Source: Methylobacterium sp. NMS14P
GTDB taxonomy: Bacteria > Pseudomonadota > Alphaproteobacteria > Rhizobiales > Beijerinckiaceae
Assembly (NCBI RefSeq): GCF_028583545.1
Contig: NZ_CP087106.1
Span: 4,088,501-4,152,500 of the forward strand
DNA length: 64,000 bases
Reading direction: 5' to 3'
In this document: one piece after another, positions 1 through 6,609 of the stretch
How positions within the stretch are numbered: the first letter of the stretch is position 1
Layout: every line of letters begins with the position of its first letter
Program-made: the position numbers and the translations under genes
Notes under the pieces: model-generated
Told to the model about the DNA's origin: nothing
The model's input: only the letters and a program-made list of their open reading frames with translations
Databases searched by the model: none

Positions 1-321
1 GTGCTGGTGGCCAACACCCGCGCGGTGCTGCCGGGCGCGATCATCAGCGCGCGCCCCGTGGGCGTCATGGTGATGCAGGACGAGGGCGGCGAGGACGAGA
101 AGATCATCGCGGTGCCCTCGCGCCACCTGACCAAGCGCTACGACCGGGTCGAGAACTACACCGACCTGCCCGACATCACGATCCAGCAGATCCAGCACTT
201 CTTCGAGCACTACAAGGATCTGGAGCCCGGCAAGTGGGTCAAGTTCGTCCGCTGGGGCGACAAGGAGGAGGCCCACCGGCTGATCGAGGAAGCGATCGAG
301 CGCGGCAAGGCCAAGAAGTAA
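1..321 (+). CDS. ppa: Inorganic pyrophosphatase, C-terminal part (5' end cut by window edge)
   Basis: Hydrolyses pyrophosphate to two phosphates in the cytosol, pulling biosynthetic reactions forward. The 106 visible residues match the C-terminal part of soluble family I pyrophosphatases: [20 protein letters not shown] follows the metal-binding Asp-rich segment in complete proteins, then the KIIAVPSRH strand and the [12 protein letters not shown] segment near the end. Family members are usually about 175-180 residues, so roughly 70 N-terminal residues lie before position 1. The first base is inside the gene and the GTG there is a Val codon, not a start. It ends with TAA just before a strong hairpin and converges with the carbonic anhydrase-like gene. 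Confidence 0.93.
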   Translation: MLVANTRAVLPGAIISARPVGVMVMQDEGGEDEKIIAVPSRHLTKRYDRVENYTDLPDITIQQIQHFFEHYKDLEPGKWVKFVRWGDKEEAHRLIEEAIERGKAKK

Positions 322-327
322 GGGCGG

Positions 328-357
328 CCCGGCCGCTCCCGCCCGGGAGCGGCCGGG
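328..357. terminator. Strong hairpin between convergent genes
   Basis: A perfect 13-bp inverted repeat (CCCGGCCGCTCCC and its complement) closes a 4-base loop between the ppa stop and the stop of the convergent carbonic anhydrase-like gene. There is no T-tract, so it may be a bidirectional terminator or a 3'-end stabiliser rather than a textbook intrinsic terminator. Confidence 0.6.
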
Positions 358-361
358 GGCG

Positions 362-895
362 TCAGCCGTCGATGCGGCGCAGCCCGGCCCTGTAGCGCCG
401 GGCATTCTCCACGTAGCGCAGGGCGGCCTGCCGCAGACCCTCGATCGCGGCCTCGTCGAGGGTGCGCACGGCCTTCGCCGGCGCCCCGACGATCAGGCTG
501 TGATCCGGGAATTCCTTGCCCTCGGTGATGAGCGCGTTGGCGCCGACGAGGCAGCCGCGCCCGATCCGGGCTCCGTTCAGTACCGTCGCCCCCATGCCGA
601 CGAGGCTACCGTCCCCGATGGTGCAGCCGTGCACGATCGCCCCGTGCCCGATCGTGACGTCGGTCCCGATCACGAGGGGAAAGCCGGGATCGACGTGCAT
701 GATCACGCCCTCCTGGACGTTAGTGCGATCGCCGATGCGGATCGGCTCGTTGTCGCCGCGCAGGGCCGCGCCGAACCAGATCCCGACATCGAGGCCGAGA
801 TGCACGCGGCCGACCACCTGCGCGTCGGGCGCGATCCAGACCCGGTCGGGGTCGGCGAGGTCGGGGACGTGGTCGTCGAGGGCGTAGAGCGGCAT
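362..895 (-). CDS. Gamma-class carbonic anhydrase family protein (hexapeptide-repeat, YrdA/PaaY type)
   Basis: A 177-residue left-handed beta-helix protein of the gamma carbonic anhydrase superfamily. Imperfect hexapeptide repeats run through the chain (for example IGDRTNVQEGVIM and IGDGSLVGMG), and the three zinc-ligand histidines of the family are visible as H67, H84 and H89 (MHVD and GHGAIVHG). The C-terminal helix with RRYRAGLRRI is typical of YrdA-like members. Family members may hydrate CO2 or be catalytically silent, and the sequence cannot decide. It is convergent with ppa and stands alone. In a serine-cycle organism bicarbonate supply to PEP carboxylase is a plausible but unproven use. 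Confidence 0.9.
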   Translation of the reverse strand: MPLYALDDHVPDLADPDRVWIAPDAQVVGRVHLGLDVGIWFGAALRGDNEPIRIGDRTNVQEGVIMHVDPGFPLVIGTDVTIGHGAIVHGCTIGDGSLVGMGATVLNGARIGRGCLVGANALITEGKEFPDHSLIVGAPAKAVRTLDEAAIEGLRQAALRYVENARRYRAGLRRIDG

Positions 896-1052
896 GGCGG
901 CCTTTCAGAGGGAGCGGTCGTCCCGACCGCGCGGCGCGGCCGGGATCGCGACAGATGACGCGCCTCGCCTGTCGCGGGAATGGTACGGCGCGTCCAGGCT
1001 GCCAATGCTAGGCTGGCTCCGCAAGCAGGCGCGGCCCGGATCGGAGACAGAG

Positions 1053-1331
1053 ATGGCACGGCTCCCGATCCTGATCGGTCTGACGGCGCTCCTGCTGACG
1101 CAGGGGGCCGGAGCCGCGGATCTGCGGGAGGCCGCGCCCCTCGGCCGGTTCCGGGCGACCTGCGAGGATCTCGGGACTTTCTGCTTCGCCGACGCCTGCG
1201 GCGGCGATCAGATCGCGGCGGCCCAGGGCTGCCGGGCGCGCTGCCCGAGCGCGTCGATCGTCGAGGTCGTCCCGGCCGCCTGCCCGCTATCCGACGGTCG
1301 GCCCGTGACGATTCTCCGGCGCCGAGGCTGA
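1053..1331 (+). CDS. Small secreted cysteine-containing protein of unknown function
   Basis: A 92-residue product with a clear signal peptide (MARLPILIGLTALLLTQGAGA, cleavage expected after the AGA). The mature part of about 70 residues carries six cysteines in a short span (CEDLGTFCFADACGG, GCRARC, AACPL), suggesting disulfides in the periplasm. The ATG at 1053 is chosen because it opens the signal peptide and follows an AGACAGAG purine stretch; an open frame further upstream has no such features. I do not recognise the family. Confidence 0.65.
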   Translation: MARLPILIGLTALLLTQGAGAADLREAAPLGRFRATCEDLGTFCFADACGGDQIAAAQGCRARCPSASIVEVVPAACPLSDGRPVTILRRRG

Positions 1332-1685
1332 GCCTCGGCCGCGGGTGGATTGCCGGGTGAAATATCGGACGTCCGCGGCAACGAAACGCGGACCGCGGCA
1401 TTGACCGTTTCGAACAGGTGAACAACGGGGACGCGGACAGATGCTCGCGAACGCGCGCGATGCCCGCCGGAGCACGACGCTGACCAGCGATCTGCGCCCG
1501 CCCGAAGCGGGCCCGAACGCCGATCCCGTCCTGTACGGCGTCGCCGCCGGCTTGGCGGCCCTGTTTCCGCCGGTTGTGCCGCGATCGGAAGCCGCGCCCG
1601 AACCGCGCCGCGCCTCCGCGAGCAGCCGAGCGCCGGATACGACCGGCACGCGATAGAGCCCGGCCTGCCCGACGCGGACTCCGCC
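1332..1685. other. Gene-poor spacer, no supported gene
   Basis: About 350 bases lie between the small secreted protein and a small minus-strand membrane gene. A 71-codon plus-strand frame (1441-1656) and an overlapping minus-strand frame exist, but neither has a convincing ribosome site, a domain or a hydrophobic pattern, and at this GC content such frames are expected by chance. I see no RNA gene or repeat. Confidence 0.5.
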
Positions 1686-1850
1686 TCAGGCGGCGAGCCG
1701 GACGACGAGGAGGACCGTCGCCAGGAGCGGAACCGCCGCGGCGAGCCACAGGGCACCGGGATGAAAGCCGTCGGGCCCCGAGAAGCGCGAGGTCCGCGTC
1801 ACCGCGGGACGCAGGGGATCCCCGCGTCCGATCCCGATCCCGACTGGCAT
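1686..1850 (-). CDS. Small single-pass membrane protein (54 aa)
   Basis: A short frame of 54 codons plus TGA. The polar N-terminal half (MPVGIGIGRGDPLRP...) is followed by a hydrophobic C-terminal segment of about 20 residues (GALWLAAAVPLLATVLLVVR) ending in LAA, which fits one transmembrane helix. The start is preceded by a near-perfect Shine-Dalgarno sequence, GAGGAGG, six bases from the ATG, the best ribosome site in this neighbourhood. The function is unknown. It is too short for most gene callers and could be missed in existing annotations. Confidence 0.6.
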   Translation of the reverse strand: MPVGIGIGRGDPLRPAVTRTSRFSGPDGFHPGALWLAAAVPLLATVLLVVRLAA

Positions 1851-1944
1851 CCGTGGCCTCCTCGATACGCGAGGAGTGAGCCTCGACGCCCATCAAGGGT
1901 GTCTGAATCGGCGGCCGTCTTCGTCCGGCGTGGTGAACCGGTCC

Positions 1945-2460
1945 TTAAAGGGCCCGGTCGAACTTCAGCTCGCCGTTCGGGCTCTTGAGCACGAGCTGCG
2001 AGCCGACCAAGTCCCACACCGCCGACGTGCGGAGGGCGATGAAGAAGGCCTGCTCGGTGGCCGCGAGGCCCTTGTCGCAGCTCTTCTTGGTGAGCGCGAG
2101 CGGGCCCACGGCGATGTGCTGCTCCTTCAGCGGGAAGGCGGTGGCCGCGAACGTGTTGCATCCGCCGTAGCCGCGGGCGCGGTACTGCTTGTCGATGATG
2201 AAGCTCGGCCGGTCGCCGCCCGCGAACGGCTTGCCGTTCAGGCTCACGGCGGTCCAGGTCGAATCCAGCGGGAACATCTTCTCGCTGGCCTTGGTCCCCG
2301 GCACGTACTGGGGCTTCTTCTCCTCCTCGCCGCCGGGACGGCGGTTGCCCCGGCCGAAGCCCGTGGGCGAGCCGCCCATCTGCGCCTGCGCCTGCGTCGC
2401 CGCCGACAGGTCCACGGCCAGCACGGCACAGGCCAAGCTCGCGATCAGCACCCCTCTCAT
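1945..2460 (-). CDS. META domain-containing (HslJ-like) secreted protein
   Basis: A 171-residue exported protein. From the chosen ATG the first 27 residues form a signal peptide (MRGVLIASLACAVLAVDLSA, then AATQAQAQ). A Gly/Arg/Glu-rich linker follows, then a META domain from about residue 60: the STWTAVSLNGKP opening, the YGGCNTF motif typical of HslJ/META proteins with its cysteine, and a second conserved cysteine in the TKKSCDKG segment. META proteins in other bacteria are associated with envelope stress or heat-shock tolerance, but their molecular activity is unknown. The frame stays open upstream to 2661, but that extension lacks the signal peptide, so the start at 2460 is preferred. Confidence 0.8.
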   Translation of the reverse strand: MRGVLIASLACAVLAVDLSAATQAQAQMGGSPTGFGRGNRRPGGEEEKKPQYVPGTKASEKMFPLDSTWTAVSLNGKPFAGGDRPSFIIDKQYRARGYGGCNTFAATAFPLKEQHIAVGPLALTKKSCDKGLAATEQAFFIALRTSAVWDLVGSQLVLKSPNGELKFDRAL

Positions 2461-2675
2461 CGTCCAGTCCCCATGTCGCGCGCGCCGCGCGCAGGTCATC
2501 CCGATCCGAAACCGCCGCGCCGGCCGCGCGGACCGACCCCTTACGAGGCCGTCCCGAATCCTTGCGCCTTGGCGGATGCGACAGGATTTCAGCACAATTA
2601 TGGTCGCGCTCGGCCGGAGACCGCCTGGAAACGATCCGGGACCGTGATCGTTGTTGATCATTGCGAAGCGGGAGG

Positions 2676-3005
2676 ATGACGTTGGCAGGATCGGACGAGG
2701 GCGCGCAGAGCGGGAGCCGGGCGCTCGCCATGACCCCGGCGCAGTCGCGGGCGGCCCGCGGGCTGCTCGGCTGGTCGGAGGCCGATCTCGCCCGCAAGGT
2801 AGGTCTGGACGAGCGATTCGTGCGGGATTTCGAGGGCGGCTACAGCGATGCGCCCAGCGGGCAGGTCGAGGCCCTGCGCAGCGCCCTCAGCGCGGCCGGA
2901 GCGGTGTTCAGCGACGCACCGACGCCCGGCGTCCACCTCGCGGCCGGCCGGGGCGTCGACGAGGGCACCCGCGCCGACGCTCTGACGACCGAGAACGATC
3001 GCTAA
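2676..3005 (+). CDS. Small XRE/HTH-family transcriptional regulator
   Basis: A 109-residue protein with one Cro/CI-type helix-turn-helix: TPAQSRAARGLLGWSEADLA then KVGLDERFVRDFE, the pattern of small alphaproteobacterial XRE regulators that begin MTPAQ(C)RAAR. The tail is short and carries no effector domain. An ATG at 2730 (MTPAQ...) is an equally credible start; the one at 2676 has its GGGAGG motif immediately adjacent, which is too close for good spacing. It stands alone, and its target is unknown. Confidence 0.78.
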   Translation: MTLAGSDEGAQSGSRALAMTPAQSRAARGLLGWSEADLARKVGLDERFVRDFEGGYSDAPSGQVEALRSALSAAGAVFSDAPTPGVHLAAGRGVDEGTRADALTTENDR

Positions 3006-3182
3006 CACCCGCCGGCTCTCCCGAACGCGCCGCTCATGGCGCGTTCATGCGCCGCGCCCGAGAACCGGGGACGCCCGAACCCGCGCACCGTCCCTGGAGC
3101 GTCCCGTGATCGATCCCGTCTGCAGCCCGTCGCGGTGCGACCGGCGCTTCCCCTCGGCCTCCGACCGGATCGGAGGCCGCTG

Positions 3183-3920
3183 ATGCGCGCCGACGCCTTC
3201 CTGGCCGCCGCCGACGCGCTGCCCGTGGCGAGCCTCGACGCCCTCCTGGGGAGCCGGGGGCTCGTGGTCGTCGCGCCCCATCCCGACGACGAGAGCCTCG
3301 GATGCGGGGGGCTGATCGCCGCCGCCCGGGCGTCGGGGCGGCCCGCGCACCTCGTCGTGGTCAGCGACGGCTGCGGCTCGCACACGCATTCCCGCCTCTA
3401 CCCGCCGGAGACGCTGCGCGCCCTGCGCGAGGCCGAGACCCGGCGGGCCGTGGCGGTCCTCGGTCTCGGGCCCGACGCCGTCACCTTCCTGCGCCTGCCG
3501 GACGCCCACGTCCCGAGCGACGGGCCGGAGGCCGAGGCGGCCGCGTCCGCGGTGGCCCGCGCGGCCGCGGCGATCGGGGCCGGCGCGGTCTTCGTGACGT
3601 GGCGCCACGATCCGCACTGCGACCACAAGGCGGCCGCCGCGATCGTCGCCCTCGCCCGGCCGCAGATGCCGGGCGTGCGGGTCTACGAGTATCCCGTCTG
3701 GGGCTGGACCCTGCCGCCCGAGACCGAGGTCGGGCCGAGCCCGGCCGGCCTGCGCCTCGACGTCTCCGCCTATCGCGAGACGAAGGCGCGCGCCGTCGCA
3801 GCCCACGAATCGCAGACCACCGACCTGATCGCGGACGATCCCGAGGGCTTCCGGCTCGAGCCCGCCATGATCGACCGGCTCTGCGGCCCCTACGAACGCT
3901 TCGTGGCCGTGCCCGCATGA
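3183..3920 (+). CDS. PIG-L/LmbE family N-acetylglucosaminyl deacetylase
   Basis: A 245-residue zinc-dependent deacetylase of the PIG-L family, which removes acetyl groups from N-acetylglucosamine-type sugars. The family's metal motif is present near residue 33 (APHPDDESLGCGG) and the second motif as DPHCDHKAAA; the strand VWGWTLP is also typical. The ATG at 3183 has GGAGG about seven bases upstream. It is the first gene of a tightly coupled trio: its stop overlaps the next start by four bases. Together with the NodS-like methyltransferase and the glycosyltransferase it probably makes or modifies a GlcNAc-containing glycan or glycolipid. The substrate is not predictable from the sequence. Confidence 0.88.
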   Translation: MRADAFLAAADALPVASLDALLGSRGLVVVAPHPDDESLGCGGLIAAARASGRPAHLVVVSDGCGSHTHSRLYPPETLRALREAETRRAVAVLGLGPDAVTFLRLPDAHVPSDGPEAEAAASAVARAAAAIGAGAVFVTWRHDPHCDHKAAAAIVALARPQMPGVRVYEYPVWGWTLPPETEVGPSPAGLRLDVSAYRETKARAVAAHESQTTDLIADDPEGFRLEPAMIDRLCGPYERFVAVPA

Positions 3921-4510
3921 CCCGGCGGACTCAGACCCTCCCGGAGGATTACTTCCTCGGCATCTACGCGAGCGACCCGGATCCCTGGCGCTTCACCACG
4001 TCGTCCTACGAGCGCGACAAGTACGCGGCGACGCTGGCGGCCCTGCCGCAGGCGCGCTATCGGGCCGCCTTCGAGCCGGCCTGCTCCATCGGCGTCTTCA
4101 CCCGCGCCCTGTCCGAGCGCTGCGAGCGGCTGCTCGCCACCGACCTGGTCCCGGCCGCGGTCGAGGCCGCCCGCGAGCGCTGCGCGGATCGCCCCAACGT
4201 CGAGGTCCGGCCGGGCAGGCTGCCGGCGGACTGGCCCGAGGAGCGGTTCGACCTGATCGTCCTCTCCGAATTCCTGTACTTCCTGGCCCCGGAGGATTTC
4301 GCCGCGCTCGTGCGCCGGGCCGGCGCGACGATTGCGCCCGGCGGCGACATCGTGCTGGTGCACTGGCTGGGCGAGACCGACTACCCGCTCTCGGGTGACG
4401 CCGCCGCAGAGGGCTTCATCCGGCTGTCCGCGCCCTTCGCCCAGGTGCTGAGTCAGGCGCGGACGGACGCGTACCGGATCGATGTCCTGCGCGCCGGACT
4501 CGCCCCGTGA
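3917..4510 (+). CDS. NodS-like SAM-dependent methyltransferase
   Basis: A 197-residue class I methyltransferase of the NodS-related family. The N-terminus (PEDYFLGIYASDPDPWRF, then SSYERDKYAATLAAL) is characteristic of this group, followed by the SAM-binding motif FEPACSIGVFTRAL, the acidic loop LLATDLV, and motif IV FDLIVLSEFLYFL. In rhizobia NodS N-methylates deacetylated chitooligosaccharides, a role that fits a gene directly after a sugar deacetylase. Here the start overlaps the deacetylase stop (ATGA) and its own stop overlaps the glycosyltransferase start (GTGA), so the three are translationally coupled. Methylation of a freed sugar amine is inference. Confidence 0.85.
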   Translation: MTRRTQTLPEDYFLGIYASDPDPWRFTTSSYERDKYAATLAALPQARYRAAFEPACSIGVFTRALSERCERLLATDLVPAAVEAARERCADRPNVEVRPGRLPADWPEERFDLIVLSEFLYFLAPEDFAALVRRAGATIAPGGDIVLVHWLGETDYPLSGDAAAEGFIRLSAPFAQVLSQARTDAYRIDVLRAGLAP

Positions 4511-5358
4511 GCGTCGCGGTCATCACCCTCAACAAGGGCCGGCGCGTGCACCTGACCCGCCTGCTCGAAGGCCTCGGCCGCGGCGACCCGCCCGATCGCT
4601 GCGTGGTCGTCGAGATCGGCGACGACGCGGCGCCCTACCCGGCCCTGCCCTTCCCGGTGGAGCGCGTCCCGTTCCCGCATGCCGGCCTGCCGCTCGCCGC
4701 GGCGCGCAATGCCGGGCGCCGGGCGGCCGGCGCCGACACGCTGATCTTCCTCGACGTGGACTGCATTCCCTCGGCGGGGCTCGTCGCCGGCCTGTCGCGG
4801 GCGGTGGCCGAGCGGGACGGCCTGATCTGCTGCGAGATCGGCTACCTGCCGGCCGGCGCGGTCGCGGATGGGTGGCTGGCCGCGGATCTGGAGCGGCTCG
4901 GCCACCCGCACCCGGTGCGGGTCTTCCCGCCCGCCGGCGCGGTGGCGCCGGCGCCGCAGCCCGGCCTGTTCTGGTCCCTCGCCTTCGCGGTGCGGGCCGC
5001 GACCTACGACCGGCTCGGCGGCTTCGACGAGACCTTCTCGGGCTACGGCGCGGAGGATACCGACCTCGCGTTCCGGGCCGAGCGGGCCGGCGTGCCGATC
5101 CTGTTCCTCGGCGGCCCCCGGGCCTACCACCAGCATCATCCGGGCTACGACCCGCCGCTCCAGCATTTCCGCGACATCGTCGCCAACGCGGCCCGCTTTC
5201 ACGACCGGCACGGGATCTGGCCGATGGACGGCTGGCTCGACGGGTTCGCCCGGCTCGGACTGATCGCGGCGGATCGGTCGACCGGAATCGTGATTCACCG
5301 GGACCCGACGCCGGACGAGATGGCGGCGGCGCGGCTGCCGGACGATCGGCCGTTCTGA
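4507..5358 (+). CDS. Family 2 glycosyltransferase
   Basis: A 283-residue GT-A-fold glycosyltransferase. It opens with SVAVITLNKGRRVHL and carries a DXD-type nucleotide-sugar motif (FLDVDCIPS, about residues 79-87). Its acceptor-side signature, GGFDETFSGYGAEDTDLAFR, resembles the C-terminal part of galactosyltransferase-like GT2 enzymes. No membrane segment is visible, so it acts in the cytosol on a soluble or membrane-peripheral acceptor. GTG is the start because it overlaps the upstream stop by four bases. Third and last gene of the deacetylase, methyltransferase, glycosyltransferase unit; a 13-bp hairpin follows. Confidence 0.87.
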   Translation: MSVAVITLNKGRRVHLTRLLEGLGRGDPPDRCVVVEIGDDAAPYPALPFPVERVPFPHAGLPLAAARNAGRRAAGADTLIFLDVDCIPSAGLVAGLSRAVAERDGLICCEIGYLPAGAVADGWLAADLERLGHPHPVRVFPPAGAVAPAPQPGLFWSLAFAVRAATYDRLGGFDETFSGYGAEDTDLAFRAERAGVPILFLGGPRAYHQHHPGYDPPLQHFRDIVANAARFHDRHGIWPMDGWLDGFARLGLIAADRSTGIVIHRDPTPDEMAAARLPDDRPF

Positions 5359-5402
5359 CGGGACTTCGGGCCACGCGGCGCCGCCGTCCGCGCAGGGCGG
5401 AT

Positions 5403-5433
5403 GGCGGATCCTGGCACGGGGCCAGGATCCGCC
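5403..5433. terminator. Perfect 13-bp hairpin between convergent glycosyltransferase and mcl
   Basis: GGCGGATCCTGGC and its exact complement flank a 5-base loop between the glycosyltransferase stop (5358) and the mcl stop (5450). The position between convergent genes suggests a bidirectional transcription barrier, although no T-run follows on either strand. Confidence 0.65.
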
Positions 5434-5449
5434 CGCGTCAGAGCTGTCT

Positions 5450-6421
5450 TCAGCCCTTCATGGCATTCGCCTTCTCGATCAGCGCCTCGGCCATGCGGAT
5501 CGAGGCGATGTCGATGAGGCGGCCGTCCAGGGAGACGGCGCCGCGGCCGGCCTTGGCGGCCTCTTCCATGGCCTCGAGGATGCGGCGGGCCTTGGTGACC
5601 TCGGCCTCCGACGGGGTGAACACCTCGTTGGCGAGATCGATCTGGCTCGGGTGGATCGCCCACTTGCCCTCGAAGCCGAGGGCCGCGCAGCGGCGGGCCG
5701 CCGAGCGGTAGCCGTCCGGATCCGAGAAGTCGCCGAACGGTCCGTCGATCGGGCGCAGGCCGTAGGCGCGGCAGGCCACCAGCATGCGGTTCTGGGCGAA
5801 CAGCCACGGGTCCTGCCAGTGGGTCTGGCGGTTTCCGGCCTCGTCCTTGTCGGTGAGCACCGAGAAGTCGGGGTTCACGCCGCCGATGACGGTGGAGCGG
5901 GCGCGGGTCGAGGCGGCGTAGTCGGCGACGCCGAAGGACATCGCCTCCAGGCGCTTCGACGACTGGGCGATCGCCTCGACGTTGGCCATGCCGAGCGCCG
6001 TCTCGATCAGCACCTCGAAGCCGATCTGCTTCTCGCGCTTCTTGGCCTGCTCGATCTGGGTGACCAGCACGTCGATGGCGTAGACGTCGGCCGGCACGCC
6101 GACCTTGGGGATCAGCACCATGTCGAGCCGCGGGCAGGCTTCGACGATGTCGACCACGTCGCGGTACATGTAGTGGGTGTCGAGACCGTTGATGCGGATC
6201 ATCATGGTCTTGTTGCCCCAATCCAGGTCGTTCAGCGCCTGGATGATGTTGGTGCGGGCCTTCTCCTTGTCGTCCGGGGCGACCGCGTCCTCGAGGTCGA
6301 GGAAGATCACGTCCGCCGCCGACGAGGCCGACTTCTCCATGAAGGTCGGGTTCGAGCCGGGGACGGCCAGTTCGGATCGGTGCAGGCGCGGCTTGGCCTG
6401 CTGGATCAGGGTGAAGCTCAT
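5450..6421 (-). CDS. mcl: Malyl-CoA/beta-methylmalyl-CoA lyase (serine cycle)
   Basis: Cleaves L-malyl-CoA to acetyl-CoA and glyoxylate, the last step of the serine cycle. In methylotrophs the same enzyme also acts on beta-methylmalyl-CoA in the ethylmalonyl-CoA pathway. The 323-residue chain has the CitE/HpcH-family TIM barrel: LDLEDAVAP (residues 41-49) with acidic metal ligands, the IRINGLDTHY strand, and EVLIETALGMANVE with a second metal Glu near residue 140. Length and order match M. extorquens MclA. It is the last gene of the serine-cycle cluster, about 190 bases after ppc, with a palindromic repeat in the spacer. Confidence 0.96.
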   Translation of the reverse strand: MSFTLIQQAKPRLHRSELAVPGSNPTFMEKSASSAADVIFLDLEDAVAPDDKEKARTNIIQALNDLDWGNKTMMIRINGLDTHYMYRDVVDIVEACPRLDMVLIPKVGVPADVYAIDVLVTQIEQAKKREKQIGFEVLIETALGMANVEAIAQSSKRLEAMSFGVADYAASTRARSTVIGGVNPDFSVLTDKDEAGNRQTHWQDPWLFAQNRMLVACRAYGLRPIDGPFGDFSDPDGYRSAARRCAALGFEGKWAIHPSQIDLANEVFTPSEAEVTKARRILEAMEEAAKAGRGAVSLDGRLIDIASIRMAEALIEKANAMKG

Positions 6422-6570
6422 GGGTGTTCCTCTCTCTTGGTGACGGTTCTGATGCCGTTGCGGGATGGGGTCCCGGTCATCGGCGGCAAATGGCGCGCGC
6501 GAGGGTCGCTGACAGGGCGCGACCGCACGAATGGACCGGTTCCCCGGTAAGGGATCGAGGCGCGGGTCCC

Positions 6571-6590
6571 CTCTCCCGCGCGGGAGGGGG
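6571..6590. repeat. CCCTCTCCCG-family palindrome, ppc-mcl spacer
   Basis: CCTCTCCCGC faces GCGGGAGGGG with one mismatch and no loop, 20 bases past the ppc stop. The same motif recurs at 9468-9491 and twice in 13664-13759, each time just downstream of a serine-cycle gene. REP-like mRNA stabilisation or partial termination is a plausible role. Confidence 0.7.
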
Positions 6591-6609
6591 GAGCCTGTTG
6601 GGCTCTGCC

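Noticed and set aside
1441..1656. 71-codon plus-strand frame
   Set aside because: No supporting signal beyond being open; an overlapping minus-strand frame is equally long.
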